NCBI GenBank assembly: GCA_049965095.1
Contig: JBMFWR010000001.1
Span: forward strand, 62,001 to 126,000
Length of the DNA: 64,000 nucleotides
Direction: 5' to 3'
From: JAKAWW01 sp049965095
Lineage (GTDB): Archaea; Micrarchaeota; Micrarchaeia; Micrarchaeales; Micrarchaeaceae
The notes beneath the pieces were generated by a model that was given only the letters and a program-made list of their open reading frames with translations, was not told the DNA's origin and searched no databases. The stretch's first letter is position 1. The number at the start of each line of letters is the position of its first letter. Positions 16,985 to 25,948 of the stretch are shown piece by piece. The position numbers and the translations under genes are program-made.

Positions 16985-18226
16985 ATGATGGACGTAAAAT
17001 CAATAAGGAAAGATTTCCCGATACTTTCTACAAAGATGAATGGCAAGCCCCTTGTTTACCTAGACAATGCGGCGACATCGCAAAAACCTGTCAGCGTGAT
17101 AGACAGAATATCCGAATACTACCGAACCTATAATGCCAACATACATAGGGGAATATACAAGATAGCAGAGGAAGCTACAGAAGAGTATATAAAATCCAAA
17201 AACAATGTCGCCAAATTTATAAATGCGGAAGGCATGGAAGAAATAATATATACAAAAAATACTACCGAATCGATAAATCTCGTTGCGCTTTCATGGGGTA
17301 GCGCAAATATAAAAAAGGGCGACCACATACTCATAACAGAGATGGAACATCATAGCAATCTTGTACCGTGGCAGCTTCTTGCAAAAAGGAACGGTGCAAT
17401 ACTTGACTACGTAAAACTAGACAAAAGCAGGAATCATCTTGACATAGGCAGCTTAGAGGAGCAATTGGAAAAAGACCCGAAGATTGTTGCGGTAACCCAG
17501 GTTTCAAATGTGCTTGGCACCATAAATGACGTGAAGAGCATCTCAAAAAAAGCGCATAAGCATGGAGCCAAAGTGCTTGTAGATGGAGCTCAGTCTGCCC
17601 CGCACATGCCAATAGATGTAAAATCAATAGATTGTGATTTCTTTGCATTCTCCTCACACAAAATGTTGGGTCCTACTGGTATAGGTGTCCTTTATGCCAA
17701 GAGGGAAATACTTGAGGGCATGAGCCCCATAATAGGCGGCGGAGACATGATAAGCACTGTGGATTACTACTCTTGTACATGGAACGAGCTGCCATGGAAG
17801 TTCGAGGCTGGAACTTCTAATATAGCAGATGCGATAGGCTTCGGAGCTGCAATAGACTATCTTAACAAGATTGGAATGGAAAATATACATAGCTACGAGC
17901 AGGGTATTACGAAATATGCGCTTCAAGAGCTAAGCAATATAAAGAATGTGAAGATTTTTGGCCCTGGCTATGAAGAAATCAAGCGGCGCTCAGGCGTGAT
18001 ATCCTTTGGAATAGGTAATGTTCACGCACATGACATAGCGCAGGTTTTTGACAGCGAAGGCATAGCAATAAGGGCGGGACACCACTGTGCAATGCCTCTG
18101 GTAACAAACGAACTGGGCCAAAGCGCCGTTGCGAGGATGAGCTTTTATATATATAACACCAAAAGCGAATTTGAAACTGTTCTCAACGCGATACGAAAGG
18201 TTAAAAAAATATTTATGGTCGATTGA
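16985..18226 (+). CDS. sufS: SufS, cysteine desulfurase (class V aminotransferase fold)
   Basis: This 413-residue PLP enzyme supplies sulfur from cysteine. The PLP lysine is K226 in SSHKMLGPTGIG. PLP contacts lie in VDGAQSAPH and TEMEHHSN. The sulfur-carrying cysteine is C368 in RAGHHCAMP, in the short-loop context of SufS rather than NifS/IscS. It starts four bases after sufC and is followed without a gap by sufU, its usual sulfur acceptor. Confidence 0.95.
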   Translation: MMDVKSIRKDFPILSTKMNGKPLVYLDNAATSQKPVSVIDRISEYYRTYNANIHRGIYKIAEEATEEYIKSKNNVAKFINAEGMEEIIYTKNTTESINLVALSWGSANIKKGDHILITEMEHHSNLVPWQLLAKRNGAILDYVKLDKSRNHLDIGSLEEQLEKDPKIVAVTQVSNVLGTINDVKSISKKAHKHGAKVLVDGAQSAPHMPIDVKSIDCDFFAFSSHKMLGPTGIGVLYAKREILEGMSPIIGGGDMISTVDYYSCTWNELPWKFEAGTSNIADAIGFGAAIDYLNKIGMENIHSYEQGITKYALQELSNIKNVKIFGPGYEEIKRRSGVISFGIGNVHAHDIAQVFDSEGIAIRAGHHCAMPLVTNELGQSAVARMSFYIYNTKSEFETVLNAIRKVKKIFMVD

Positions 18227-18631
18227 ATGGCTTTGGATTTGTATGCGGAAGAAATAATATCAAACTACGAGCATCCACATAACAAGGGTAAGATAGACAA
18301 GCCAAGCGCCGAGATGCACGAGCACAATCCTGTATGTGGGGACGACATAACGATATATGTTAAAGTATCAAAAGGCAAGGTTGATGACATAAAGTTTGAT
18401 GGCAGTGGCTGCTCAATAAGCATAGCTAGCGCAAGTATGCTCACTGATTATGCAAAAGGCAAAAGCTTAGAGGAGCTTGAAAAGCTAGGGGTAAAGGATA
18501 TAATAAATCTTATAGGTGTAGATCCTGGCCCTGCAAGGCTTCATTGTGCTACAATATCCCTCAAGGCGCTTAAGGAGGCATTGTTCCTGTATAGCCACAA
18601 GAAACCTGATGTTGAAACAAAGCGTTTGTGA
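18227..18631 (+). CDS. sufU: SufU/IscU-like Fe-S scaffold or sulfur-transfer protein
   Basis: This 134-residue protein has the three conserved cysteines of the U-type scaffold: NPVCGDD (about C37), GSGCSIS (about C64) and RLHCATISL (about C105), with the flanking Asp of the CGD motif. In SUF systems SufU accepts persulfide from SufS and can hold zinc. The stop overlaps the GTG frame of the next gene. Position right after sufS supports SufU rather than an independent IscU. Confidence 0.93.
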   Translation: MALDLYAEEIISNYEHPHNKGKIDKPSAEMHEHNPVCGDDITIYVKVSKGKVDDIKFDGSGCSISIASASMLTDYAKGKSLEELEKLGVKDIINLIGVDPGPARLHCATISLKALKEALFLYSHKKPDVETKRL

Positions 18632-18642
18632 TTGGCGATAAA

Positions 18643-18993
18643 ATGAAAAAGAACAATTTTGACCTTGATTCGGTAATAGAAGAGCACGAGGAGCGCGAAC
18701 GGAGGCGCATTGAGAAAGAAAAGAGCGTCTATGCCAAAAGTGCAAAAGAACCAATAGGCACTGTAGAAAAATATTTCAGCAAGCTGCAAGTGGCAGCAAT
18801 ATCCCTAAATTCTTCATTATCGGTGGGTGACATAATAGAAATAGGAAATGATGAGGAGGCAATACGGCAAAAAGTGGTCAGCATGCAGATTGATAGAGAA
18901 AATGTAGAACATGCTGAAAGTGGGGATTCAATAGGTGTAATGGTAAGGTGCCCTGTTCGTGCAGGTGAATCCGTATACAAGATAATAATCTAA
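18643..18993 (+). CDS. EF-Tu domain 2-like small protein
   Basis: The 116-residue protein starts at ATG 18643; a GTG at 18628 overlapping the sufU stop is an alternative. A charged helical N-terminus (about 1-35) precedes a beta-barrel resembling domain 2 of translation GTPases: TVEKYFSKLQVAAISLNSSLSVGDIIEI, then VVSMQIDRENVEHAESGDSIGVMV and VRAGESVYKI. Such stand-alone 'elongation factor-like' proteins are known in archaea and bacteria without an established function. It is the last gene of the SUF operon here, so a link to Fe-S assembly is possible but unproven. Confidence 0.72.
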   Translation: MKKNNFDLDSVIEEHEERERRRIEKEKSVYAKSAKEPIGTVEKYFSKLQVAAISLNSSLSVGDIIEIGNDEEAIRQKVVSMQIDRENVEHAESGDSIGVMVRCPVRAGESVYKIII

Positions 18994-18995
18994 GG

Positions 18996-19712
18996 CTATT
19001 TTACCGTTATCTCGACGCGCTTATTGTGAGAGCCCTTGTTTTCATATTTTAGCATTTCGAGCTTGCCCACCTCGCCTGTATGGGCCACATGGGTGCCTCC
19101 ATCAAGCTGGAAGTCGAATCCTTCTATGTCTATTATGCGCACTTCTGTTAGCTTGCTCAGCAGATCCTCTCCAGGTGCTGTCCTTGCCAGATTTGGGATG
19201 CTTGAGGCTTCCTCCTTTGTCAGTATCTTTGCCGTAACATTGTGGTTTTCATCTACAATCTTTTGTGCCGCGCTTATTATCTCAAGCATTTTGTTCTTAT
19301 CAAGGCCAGGTACATCAAAGTCCATCCTCGCTCTGTCATCATAAATTTGGCCGCCTGTAATTTTTCCTTGATAAAGCTTTTCTACTACTCCATCAATTAT
19401 GTGCAAAGCTGTATGCAATTTCATGTGCATATAGCGTTTATCCCAATCAATTACACATTTTACAGAATCGCCGATTTTTAACGAAGATGCATCTCCTTCC
19501 ACAACATGCACTACGTTATCGCCATCCTTTTTTACTTCAACTACTTTGAATTCTGTAGCACCGTTCTTTATTATCCCAGTATCGCAAGGCTGTCCTCCGC
19601 CAGTGGGGTAAAATACTGTCCTGTCTAGCAAAATGTTGCTTCCTTCTGCAAAAGTTACCTTTGCATCAAGCTCCCTTGCATAAGAGTCCCTAAGATAAAC
19701 TTTTTCCGTCAT
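18996..19712 (-). CDS. alaX: AlaX-type trans-editing alanyl-tRNA deacylase
   Basis: This 238-residue protein has the AlaRS editing-domain fold. The N-terminal part carries the Gly-rich FYPTGGGQPCDTG motif of AlaX-M/II forms. The zinc site has HMKLHTALH, and the later DGGTHVAHTGEVG supplies another His, with Asp where some members have Cys. Such proteins hydrolyse mis-charged Ser- or Gly-tRNA-Ala. It has no synthetase domain and is convergent with the SUF operon. Confidence 0.9.
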   Translation of the reverse strand: MTEKVYLRDSYARELDAKVTFAEGSNILLDRTVFYPTGGGQPCDTGIIKNGATEFKVVEVKKDGDNVVHVVEGDASSLKIGDSVKCVIDWDKRYMHMKLHTALHIIDGVVEKLYQGKITGGQIYDDRARMDFDVPGLDKNKMLEIISAAQKIVDENHNVTAKILTKEEASSIPNLARTAPGEDLLSKLTEVRIIDIEGFDFQLDGGTHVAHTGEVGKLEMLKYENKGSHNKRVEITVK

Positions 19713-19826
19713 TAAACCACGTAATTTCAGACGACTCTCTTTTCATCATAAATCAGAAATACCTCGTCTCATCACAATAATAAATGCGCATTAAAAACTT
19801 TATAGCTATGCATAAGCTTCTAATTA

Positions 19827-20687
19827 TCAGCTCACCAGAAGATAAGCGCAGAACACCATTACAAGTGCAAGAAGAGTTTTTCTTGCGATGCTACCTTCCT
19901 TAAATATCATCCCACCACCTATTACTATTAGCAGCACATTTATCGTATTCCTGAGCGGCATGGCAAGGCTAACAGCCGCAGTATATATTGAAAAATAGAA
20001 GGTAAGCCTATATAAAATCGCCAGCAAAACTATTGCAATTATAACGAATTTGTTTGCAATTGTATTGTGCACAACTTCCTTTATTCCACCAAATTTTATG
20101 GTCATATATGCAAGCATGTTTATTGCTATGAATATCTCTGAAAGTATGAGGAATGCAAAAGCATTGATTAATCCCCCAAGGAGATACTTGCTTATGGTGA
20201 ATCCTATCCCGGAAAGCACTGTTATAAGGATCAGCATTGATATGTACTTCATTTTTGGCTCATCGTGATTCGACAATATAAAATAAGTTGATATTATGAG
20301 CACGGCTATGCTTGCATACTGTACTAAAGATAACTTTTCGCCAAGGAATGCGTATGCAAATATGGTCACAAAAAGCATAGGCAGGGAGCTCAATATTGGT
20401 GTAGCTACAGAAACGCTCGAATGCTTGTATACCTTTGCGGTCAGTATGTAGGTTACAGTGGATATTATGCTTGTTGCATAGATTATGCCAAGTATCGGCA
20501 ATGTTACGTTTTTAAAATCTGCCAAGGGTATGAACACTAGCGAAACTATTGCTATAGTTGTAGCAAAGCTAGTACTGAAAGCTGTCGGATGCTCTGTTTT
20601 GAGAGCTTTCTTTTCAACAAGAGTTGAGATACCCATGAACAAGGAAGACAATGTAGCCAGGTAATACCATTCAAGCAATATAAGCAC
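19827..20687 (-). CDS. EamA/DMT superfamily transporter
   Basis: This 286-residue protein has about ten hydrophobic helices in two similar halves, the layout of EamA-type drug/metabolite transporters. Typical features are a conserved Pro-rich helix in the first half (SVATPILSSLPMLFVTIFAYAFLGEKLS) and a matching late segment (SLAMPLRNTINVLLIVIGGGMIFKEG). The substrate cannot be predicted. It stands alone, between alaX and an unknown gene in the other direction. Confidence 0.82.
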   Translation of the reverse strand: MLILLEWYYLATLSSLFMGISTLVEKKALKTEHPTAFSTSFATTIAIVSLVFIPLADFKNVTLPILGIIYATSIISTVTYILTAKVYKHSSVSVATPILSSLPMLFVTIFAYAFLGEKLSLVQYASIAVLIISTYFILSNHDEPKMKYISMLILITVLSGIGFTISKYLLGGLINAFAFLILSEIFIAINMLAYMTIKFGGIKEVVHNTIANKFVIIAIVLLAILYRLTFYFSIYTAAVSLAMPLRNTINVLLIVIGGGMIFKEGSIARKTLLALVMVFCAYLLVS

Positions 20688-20819
20688 CCTGCAGGATTAA
20701 GATAAATTTTGATGTGCAACCTATAAAAACATAGCACAGCTCATGTATTTTATATAAATAAAAAATTTTTACACATAAAGCTTTAATTCTAGCAATATAC
20801 CTTTTTATGGTGTTAGAAG

Positions 20820-21305
20820 ATGGTAGAAGAAGGCAAAGAAAAAGCCAAAACGTCATCAAAGGACATATTAGAAGCGACAGAATCCCACATAGATCTAATA
20901 CTGCGCAAATATGAGAATGCGATAAACAACCAGCAAATGGACTATATGAAGGAATACATAAAGAAAATAAAGGAAGAGACAGAAACATGCAAGACTATAG
21001 TAAACAGTCTTTTTGATACCGATTACATACCAAAAACCGACGAATGCAAAGATCTGAAATTATACGATCACATGAAATCGAGTGATGATGATATCAATTC
21101 CAGGGATCCGCAGTTGCTGCTAAGAGGTGCAATAAAAGTGCTTGATGAAGCAGCAAGTCTTTTTGAAACTGTGGGCGAGATAAAGTCGCACGAATACAAG
21201 GATCCTACCATAAAGGACAAGATGGAAGTCGCTGCAAGCTGTCTTAGAAAGGCAAAAAAGGAAGCAGAGTTCGCCATGAGCGATTTCATAGGCAACGAGT
21301 ACTGA
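20820..21305 (+). CDS. Unknown acidic alpha-helical protein
   Basis: This 161-residue protein is rich in Lys and Glu and predicted almost fully helical, with coiled-coil-like heptads at about residues 15-60 and 95-155. It has no membrane segment or recognisable active site. The start ATG at 20820 is preferred; an earlier ATG at 20807 is in a different frame. A TATA-like TTTATATAAATA lies about 70 bases upstream. The helical layout recalls HEPN- or translin-like bundles but the motifs of those families are not visible. Confidence 0.7.
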   Translation: MVEEGKEKAKTSSKDILEATESHIDLILRKYENAINNQQMDYMKEYIKKIKEETETCKTIVNSLFDTDYIPKTDECKDLKLYDHMKSSDDDINSRDPQLLLRGAIKVLDEAASLFETVGEIKSHEYKDPTIKDKMEVAASCLRKAKKEAEFAMSDFIGNEY

Positions 21306-21327
21306 AAATAAACATTGCAATACCTGA

Positions 21328-21400
21328 TAGCCCCGACCGGATTCGAACCGATGTATGCGGGTCCAAAGCCCGCAGTCCTTGGCCACTAGACGACGGGGCT
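21328..21400 (-). tRNA. tRNA-Gln (UUG)
   Basis: The reverse strand folds into a full cloverleaf: acceptor AGCCCCG/CGGGGCU, anticodon stem with loop CUUUGGA (anticodon UUG, reading CAA), and T-arm with GGUUCGAAUCC. It has normal length and no intron or extra segment, in contrast to the other two tRNA genes of this window. CCA is not encoded. It lies just upstream of the ProRS stop, between two convergent protein genes. Confidence 0.93.
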
Positions 21401-21420
21401 ATAAGCTAAAACATTTAGCT

Positions 21421-22869
21421 TTAATATGATCTGGCAAAGTCCACTATGGTGCGTGCAGCTTCTCCGCAGTAAACGCATTTTTTGCCAGTCGCGTAATCCT
21501 GTGCTTCAAATGGCATGTTGGCTGTTTTTGCTCCAGTTTCCTCCTTTATCCTATCCTCACATTCCTGCTTTCCGCACCAAGGTGCCCTTGCTACTCCTCC
21601 CTTTGCGATTACTTCCTTGAGTTCTTCAAACTTCTCTACTTTGTGTATATGCCCAAGCATCAAAGCCTTGGCTTTTTCATACATCCTCTCATTAATCTCA
21701 TCAAGCATTGCCAGTAGTTCTTCTTTTATGCCTTCCATGCCAAGCGTGCTTTTTTCCATCGTATCCCTCATCGCTACTGTTACCTTGTTTTCTAATACCT
21801 CTTTTTCACCTAGCTCTATGCGTATAGGCACGCCCTTAAGTTCCCATTCGTTGAATTTCCATCCTGGTGAATAAGAATCCCTGTCATCAACATAAACCCT
21901 AATCGCGCCGCTCAGGAGGTCTTTTAGCTTTGCCGCAGCTTCAAGTATCCTGCTCTTGTTGCTGTCTTTGTATATGGGAACTATCACGACTTGTATTAAA
22001 GCGAGCTTTGGCGGCATTACCAAGCCATGGTTATCCCCGTGCACAGCTATCATTACCCCAAGCTCTCTTGTCGATATTGCGAATGTATTCTGGTAGGGGT
22101 ATTTTTCTGTATTATCCTTGTCAATAAACTTGATGTCAAATACTTTTGCAAAATTTTGTCCGTCGTTATGGAAATCAGGCCCCTGTATCACCCATCCATC
22201 TGGCATAATATGCTCTATGCTGTAGCTTGCGAGCGCTCCGGCAAATTTTTCCTTATCTGTTTTCCTGCCTGGTATTCCTGGAAGTGCTAGGTACTCCTTT
22301 AGTATTTTTCCATATATTCCAAGTATGACATCGCGTTCTGCGTTTGCCTCCTCCTCAGTGGCAAATACTGTATGGCCTTCATTCCAGAGAAATTCGCGTG
22401 AGCGTAGGAAAGGTGTAGGATGCTTGAATTCCCATCTTACAACGTTGTTCCACTGGTTGTATCTCATTGGCAGATCTCTCCATGACCTTATCCATCTCGC
22501 ATAGCTGTCATACATTATTGTTTCAGAAGTTGGCCTTACAGCCAGCCTTTCATCCAATTCCGATTTGCCTGCATGGGTTACCCAAGCAACCTCTGGAGAA
22601 AATCCTTCTACATGCTCCTTCTCCTTTTCAAGGAATCTCTCTGGTATGAACAGGGGAAAATAAACATCCTGTATACCGTTTTCCCTGAAAAGCTTGGATG
22701 TTGCATTTTTTATAGTATCCCATGCAAAATAAGCCATCGGCCTGAAAACAATAACTCCAGATACTGCGCTATAATCTGCAAATTCTGAATTTATAATTAC
22801 CTGCGAGTACCACTCCGAAAAATTCTCCTCTTTTTTTGCTGTAAGCATCCTCTTCTTTTCTTCAGCCAT
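21421..22869 (-). CDS. proS: Prolyl-tRNA synthetase (archaeal/eukaryotic type)
   Basis: This 482-residue class II synthetase has motif 1 in VFRPMAYFAWDTI, motif 2 in RYNQWNNVVRWEFKHPTPFLRSREFLWNEGH and motif 3 in GDNHGLVMPPKLA. There is no bacterial editing insertion. The C-terminal extension carries four cysteines (CGKQEC and CVYC) for zinc and ends in a Tyr, as in archaeal ProRS. Its start directly abuts the stop of the proline dehydrogenase gene, so proline use and proline charging are on one transcript. Confidence 0.96.
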   Translation of the reverse strand: MAEEKKRMLTAKKEENFSEWYSQVIINSEFADYSAVSGVIVFRPMAYFAWDTIKNATSKLFRENGIQDVYFPLFIPERFLEKEKEHVEGFSPEVAWVTHAGKSELDERLAVRPTSETIMYDSYARWIRSWRDLPMRYNQWNNVVRWEFKHPTPFLRSREFLWNEGHTVFATEEEANAERDVILGIYGKILKEYLALPGIPGRKTDKEKFAGALASYSIEHIMPDGWVIQGPDFHNDGQNFAKVFDIKFIDKDNTEKYPYQNTFAISTRELGVMIAVHGDNHGLVMPPKLALIQVVIVPIYKDSNKSRILEAAAKLKDLLSGAIRVYVDDRDSYSPGWKFNEWELKGVPIRIELGEKEVLENKVTVAMRDTMEKSTLGMEGIKEELLAMLDEINERMYEKAKALMLGHIHKVEKFEELKEVIAKGGVARAPWCGKQECEDRIKEETGAKTANMPFEAQDYATGKKCVYCGEAARTIVDFARSY

Positions 22870-23718
22870 TCAAATACCCTGATTTTCTAGCAAAGACTTC
22901 AATATTAAACTCAAATGCCCTGCTTCTTTAAGTCTCCTGTAAGAATATGCGACCCATTCCCTTCCAAAAGGCACATAAACAGCCACCTTGTCCGTTTTTG
23001 CCAATTCGACAGCCAACTTGTTTCTTATGCCATTAAGCATTGCATAGGTAACGTCTCTTTTGTACTTGATGTTTAGCTCCCTTGCAGTGCTTATCATTCG
23101 GACGTCATGGGTTGCAATCATAAATTTTTCTGAATGCAAAAATATATAGTTCATTAACTTAATAAAATTATTGTCTATACTTTCTTTATCCTCATATTGG
23201 AAGCCAGGAGACGAATATGCCCCTTTTACTAGCCTTATTATGCCCTCATTGGCAATTATCTTTTTGACATCAGCATAGCTTCTTTTCATATTGGCCTGTA
23301 TGCAGATGCCTGCCATCTTTTTGTGCTTACCTATTGCATTTATATAAGCCCTTATGGTGTCATCTATATATTCACGCTCCTCCATATCGAGCCAGGTAAA
23401 TATGCCATTACCTGACGCCTGGTTTAATATATATGTATAGTTTTTCTTAAAAAGATCATAGTCCAAGGAAAGCCCCAATTGGGTGGGCTTCAGGGATATG
23501 CTCGAGTTGATCTTACTTGCTTTTATACTCTTGATAAGTTTCTTGTAAGTGTCTATAGTGGCCTCTATCTTGCCTTTATCTGTTAACCCCTCCCCAAGGT
23601 AATTAAGTATAGTGCCAATATCTTTCTTGTTGAAACTCCTGCTTCTTTCAATCGCATCATTTATTGAAGGCCCCGCAATCCATCTGCCTGCGATGATCTT
23701 CTCAGCAAATCCAACCAT
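22870..23718 (-). CDS. Proline dehydrogenase (monofunctional, FAD)
   Basis: This 282-residue protein has the TIM-barrel pattern of monofunctional proline dehydrogenases: SISLKPTQLGL, FTWLDMEEREYIDDT, CIQANMKRSYADV, RLVKGAYSSPG (with the FAD-proximal Lys), IATHD and the C-terminal YVPFGREWVAYSYRRLKEAG with the substrate-binding Arg pair. It oxidises proline to P5C and passes electrons to the quinone pool. The P5C dehydrogenase at 11677 completes the route. It overlaps the upstream HAD gene by one base. Confidence 0.9.
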   Translation of the reverse strand: MVGFAEKIIAGRWIAGPSINDAIERSRSFNKKDIGTILNYLGEGLTDKGKIEATIDTYKKLIKSIKASKINSSISLKPTQLGLSLDYDLFKKNYTYILNQASGNGIFTWLDMEEREYIDDTIRAYINAIGKHKKMAGICIQANMKRSYADVKKIIANEGIIRLVKGAYSSPGFQYEDKESIDNNFIKLMNYIFLHSEKFMIATHDVRMISTARELNIKYKRDVTYAMLNGIRNKLAVELAKTDKVAVYVPFGREWVAYSYRRLKEAGHLSLILKSLLENQGI

Positions 23719-24314
23719 TATACTACCTCGATACCCAGATCTATCAGGCGCTTTACCAAATCCTCATAAGATACGAATCTGAACGATTTAATGCCGGCGC
23801 GCTTTGCACCATTTACGTTTTCTTCCATGTTGTCTATAAACAGTGCATCTTTTGCTTCTACTCCAAGCTCCTTTAGTACATATTTGTAGATCCTTACAGA
23901 AGGCTTGCGCATATGCAGATAGCAAGATGCAAAGGTCCTCAAATGAGCTTTGCTTAGCCAAAGGCGCCGCATTTCCATGTACCTTACAAAAGAGACATTA
24001 GTAAGTAGCACAACCTTGTAGTGCTTGGAAAGTTTCTTGACCAGATTTATTACATTCCAATTTAGCTTTGCAAGTTTTGCAAATGCCTTTCCAAATTCAA
24101 AAGAACCTTTTGGCACGTGGAACTTTTTTGACAGTGCATTTTCTAAGTCGTCTGCACCCATATATCCAAGTTCCATTTTTTCAATTAAACGCATGAGCTC
24201 TTTTTTGAACAACCTTTCGCTTATCCCAAGCTTATGCGAAATATAGCTTGCATATTCATCCTCTGAAAAATCAAGCATAACGCCTCCAATGTCAAATATT
24301 ATTAACTTTACCAT
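23718..24314 (-). CDS. HAD superfamily hydrolase
   Basis: A 198-residue HAD phosphatase is counted from the ATG at 24314, whose MVKLIIFDIGGVMLDF opening holds motif I (first Asp). An alpha-helical cap follows (about 20-80), then motif II LLTNVS, motif III Lys in MRKPS and motif IV FIDNMEENV. GGVMLDF is typical of epoxide-hydrolase-N/YihX-like HADs. Substrate unknown. The longer frame from 24410 runs into the divergent carbamate kinase gene and is not supported. It heads the HAD-PRODH-ProRS transcript. Confidence 0.85.
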   Translation of the reverse strand: MVKLIIFDIGGVMLDFSEDEYASYISHKLGISERLFKKELMRLIEKMELGYMGADDLENALSKKFHVPKGSFEFGKAFAKLAKLNWNVINLVKKLSKHYKVVLLTNVSFVRYMEMRRLWLSKAHLRTFASCYLHMRKPSVRIYKYVLKELGVEAKDALFIDNMEENVNGAKRAGIKSFRFVSYEDLVKRLIDLGIEVV

Positions 24315-24354
24315 AATTGATAGTATGGTAAACAAGTATTTATAAGGTGCTTTC

Positions 24355-25251
24355 GTGGAGACAATTGTCATAGGATTGGGTGGCAATGCCCTTCTAAAAC
24401 CTTCAGGCAATCAAAGTGTAAGCGGCGAAATAAGCAGCATAAAGAACATTGCCAAAACCATAGCAAGATTGTCCAGCAGATTCAACATTGTAATAACCCA
24501 CGGGAACGGGACTCAAGTGGGTGATGAGCTCATTAAAAATAAAAACAGCGGTTTGGAGATGCTGCCTCTGTATCTGCTAAATGCTGAAACTCAAGGTTCA
24601 ATAGGCTCAATAATAGAAACAGCGATAAATTCAAGCAGGCCTGGCAAGCCTTTTTGCACTGTTGTAACTCATGTTGTGGTAGATAAAAGCGATGATGCAT
24701 TTTCTGTTCCAACAAAGCCAATTGGGCCTTTCTATACAAAAAGAGAGCTTGGCAAGGGATCAAAAGGACAATTTAGCTATATAAAAGAGAATGGGATGTT
24801 CAGGATTGTTGTTCCCTCTCCAAGGCCCATTAAAATATTGGAAATAGAACAAATAAAGCACATGCTTAAAAGGTTCAATGTAATATGTGGCGGCGGAGGA
24901 GGCATACCTGTATTTATTGAAGGCAATTCAATTATCGGCGCAAATGCTGTTGTTGACAAGGATTACACTACCCAGCTTATCGCAACAACAATAAAAGCAA
25001 GAAGGATGATACTCTTAACCAATGCTGATTACGTATACAAAGATTTTGCTGGCAGAAAAGGCAAGATCAAGAAGATATCTATGCAAGAAATTAACTCAAT
25101 GATACACAATTTTGAAGAAGGTACAATACGGCCAAAAATTGATGCATGTATAAGGTTTATAAAAAATGGAGGCGAAATTGCACAGATAGGAAGCATAAAC
25201 ATGCTTGATAAAATAATAAAAAAAGAAAGCGGAACCTTAATAACACGGTGA
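24355..25251 (+). CDS. arcC: Carbamate kinase
   Basis: This 298-residue amino-acid-kinase-fold enzyme starts with GTG (VETIVIGLGGNALL). It has the carbamate-kinase motifs THGNGTQVGDEL, KPIGPFY, VPSPRP and the nucleotide-binding CGGGGGIPVF. The enzyme interconverts carbamoyl phosphate and ADP with carbamate and ATP. No arginine deiminase or ornithine carbamoyltransferase is nearby, so whether it makes ATP or carbamoyl phosphate cannot be decided. It diverges from the HAD gene at 23718; isopentenyl phosphate kinase shares the fold but lacks these motifs. Confidence 0.88.
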   Translation: METIVIGLGGNALLKPSGNQSVSGEISSIKNIAKTIARLSSRFNIVITHGNGTQVGDELIKNKNSGLEMLPLYLLNAETQGSIGSIIETAINSSRPGKPFCTVVTHVVVDKSDDAFSVPTKPIGPFYTKRELGKGSKGQFSYIKENGMFRIVVPSPRPIKILEIEQIKHMLKRFNVICGGGGGIPVFIEGNSIIGANAVVDKDYTTQLIATTIKARRMILLTNADYVYKDFAGRKGKIKKISMQEINSMIHNFEEGTIRPKIDACIRFIKNGGEIAQIGSINMLDKIIKKESGTLITR

Positions 25252-25267
25252 GTTTACGATAAAATGC

Positions 25268-25903
25268 GTGGTTTTTGATCTTGATGGTACACTTGTAGAT
25301 ACAGTGGATTTGTGGGCTAAGGTATGGTCTGAAGCGCTATCCAGCTATGGTATAAATATATCGGAAGAACAAGCGAGGGCGTACGTTGGACTGCCTCCTA
25401 GCGGCATAATAGGCAAAGTGCTAGGTCAAAGTAACCCAGAGCTTGAGGAATCGATAATCAGAAATAAGACTAAACTAATGTGGGACTATCTCCCTTTGGC
25501 TAAGCCTTTTTCTGATGTAGATGGTGTTCTGGGATGGCTTAAAAGCAACAAAATAAAAATAATTGTTGCAAGTTCATCAACAGAAGAGTGGATAGAAACA
25601 ATGTTAAGAAAAATAGGCGCAGACAAAACTGTAGATGGCTACATAAGCGGCACAAAGGTCAAGAATCCAAAGCCTGCACCAGATGTTTTTATTGAAGCTT
25701 TCAAGATGGCTGGCGTTAACCCTGCCCAAGGTATGGTAGTGGGAGACAGGGAAACCGATACAATTCCAGGCAGTATGATAGGTTCCATATCGGTGCTTAT
25801 CGACAGGTTAAACGAGTTCAAGCAGCCAAAGGCGGATTTTGTCGTGCACAAAATGGAAGAAATTGAAGAAATTATAGGGAGACTTTCACAAAAGAATCTA
25901 TGA
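25268..25903 (+). CDS. HAD superfamily hydrolase, phosphoglycolate phosphatase-like
   Basis: This 211-residue HAD protein has VFDLDGTLVDT (motif I), VASSSTEEW (motif II), KNPKPAPDVF (motif III Lys) and VVGDRETDT (motif IV), with a helical cap between. No ATG fits: GTG at 25268 gives a start two or three residues short of the usual MIKxVxFDLDG, and an ATA codon at 25259 would restore it. The start is therefore uncertain. It follows carbamate kinase by 16 bases. It could be a phosphoglycolate or sugar phosphate phosphatase. Confidence 0.87.
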   Translation: MVFDLDGTLVDTVDLWAKVWSEALSSYGINISEEQARAYVGLPPSGIIGKVLGQSNPELEESIIRNKTKLMWDYLPLAKPFSDVDGVLGWLKSNKIKIIVASSSTEEWIETMLRKIGADKTVDGYISGTKVKNPKPAPDVFIEAFKMAGVNPAQGMVVGDRETDTIPGSMIGSISVLIDRLNEFKQPKADFVVHKMEEIEEIIGRLSQKNL

Positions 25904-25948
25904 AGTCCTTGCAAGGTAGCTTAATCCACGATTGCATGATGCAAATGA

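Noticed and set aside
24355..25251. Isopentenyl phosphate kinase as alternative to carbamate kinase
   Set aside because: The fold is shared and a mevalonate kinase is near, but the THGNG-QVG, PIGPFY and GGGGGIPV motifs are those of carbamate kinase.
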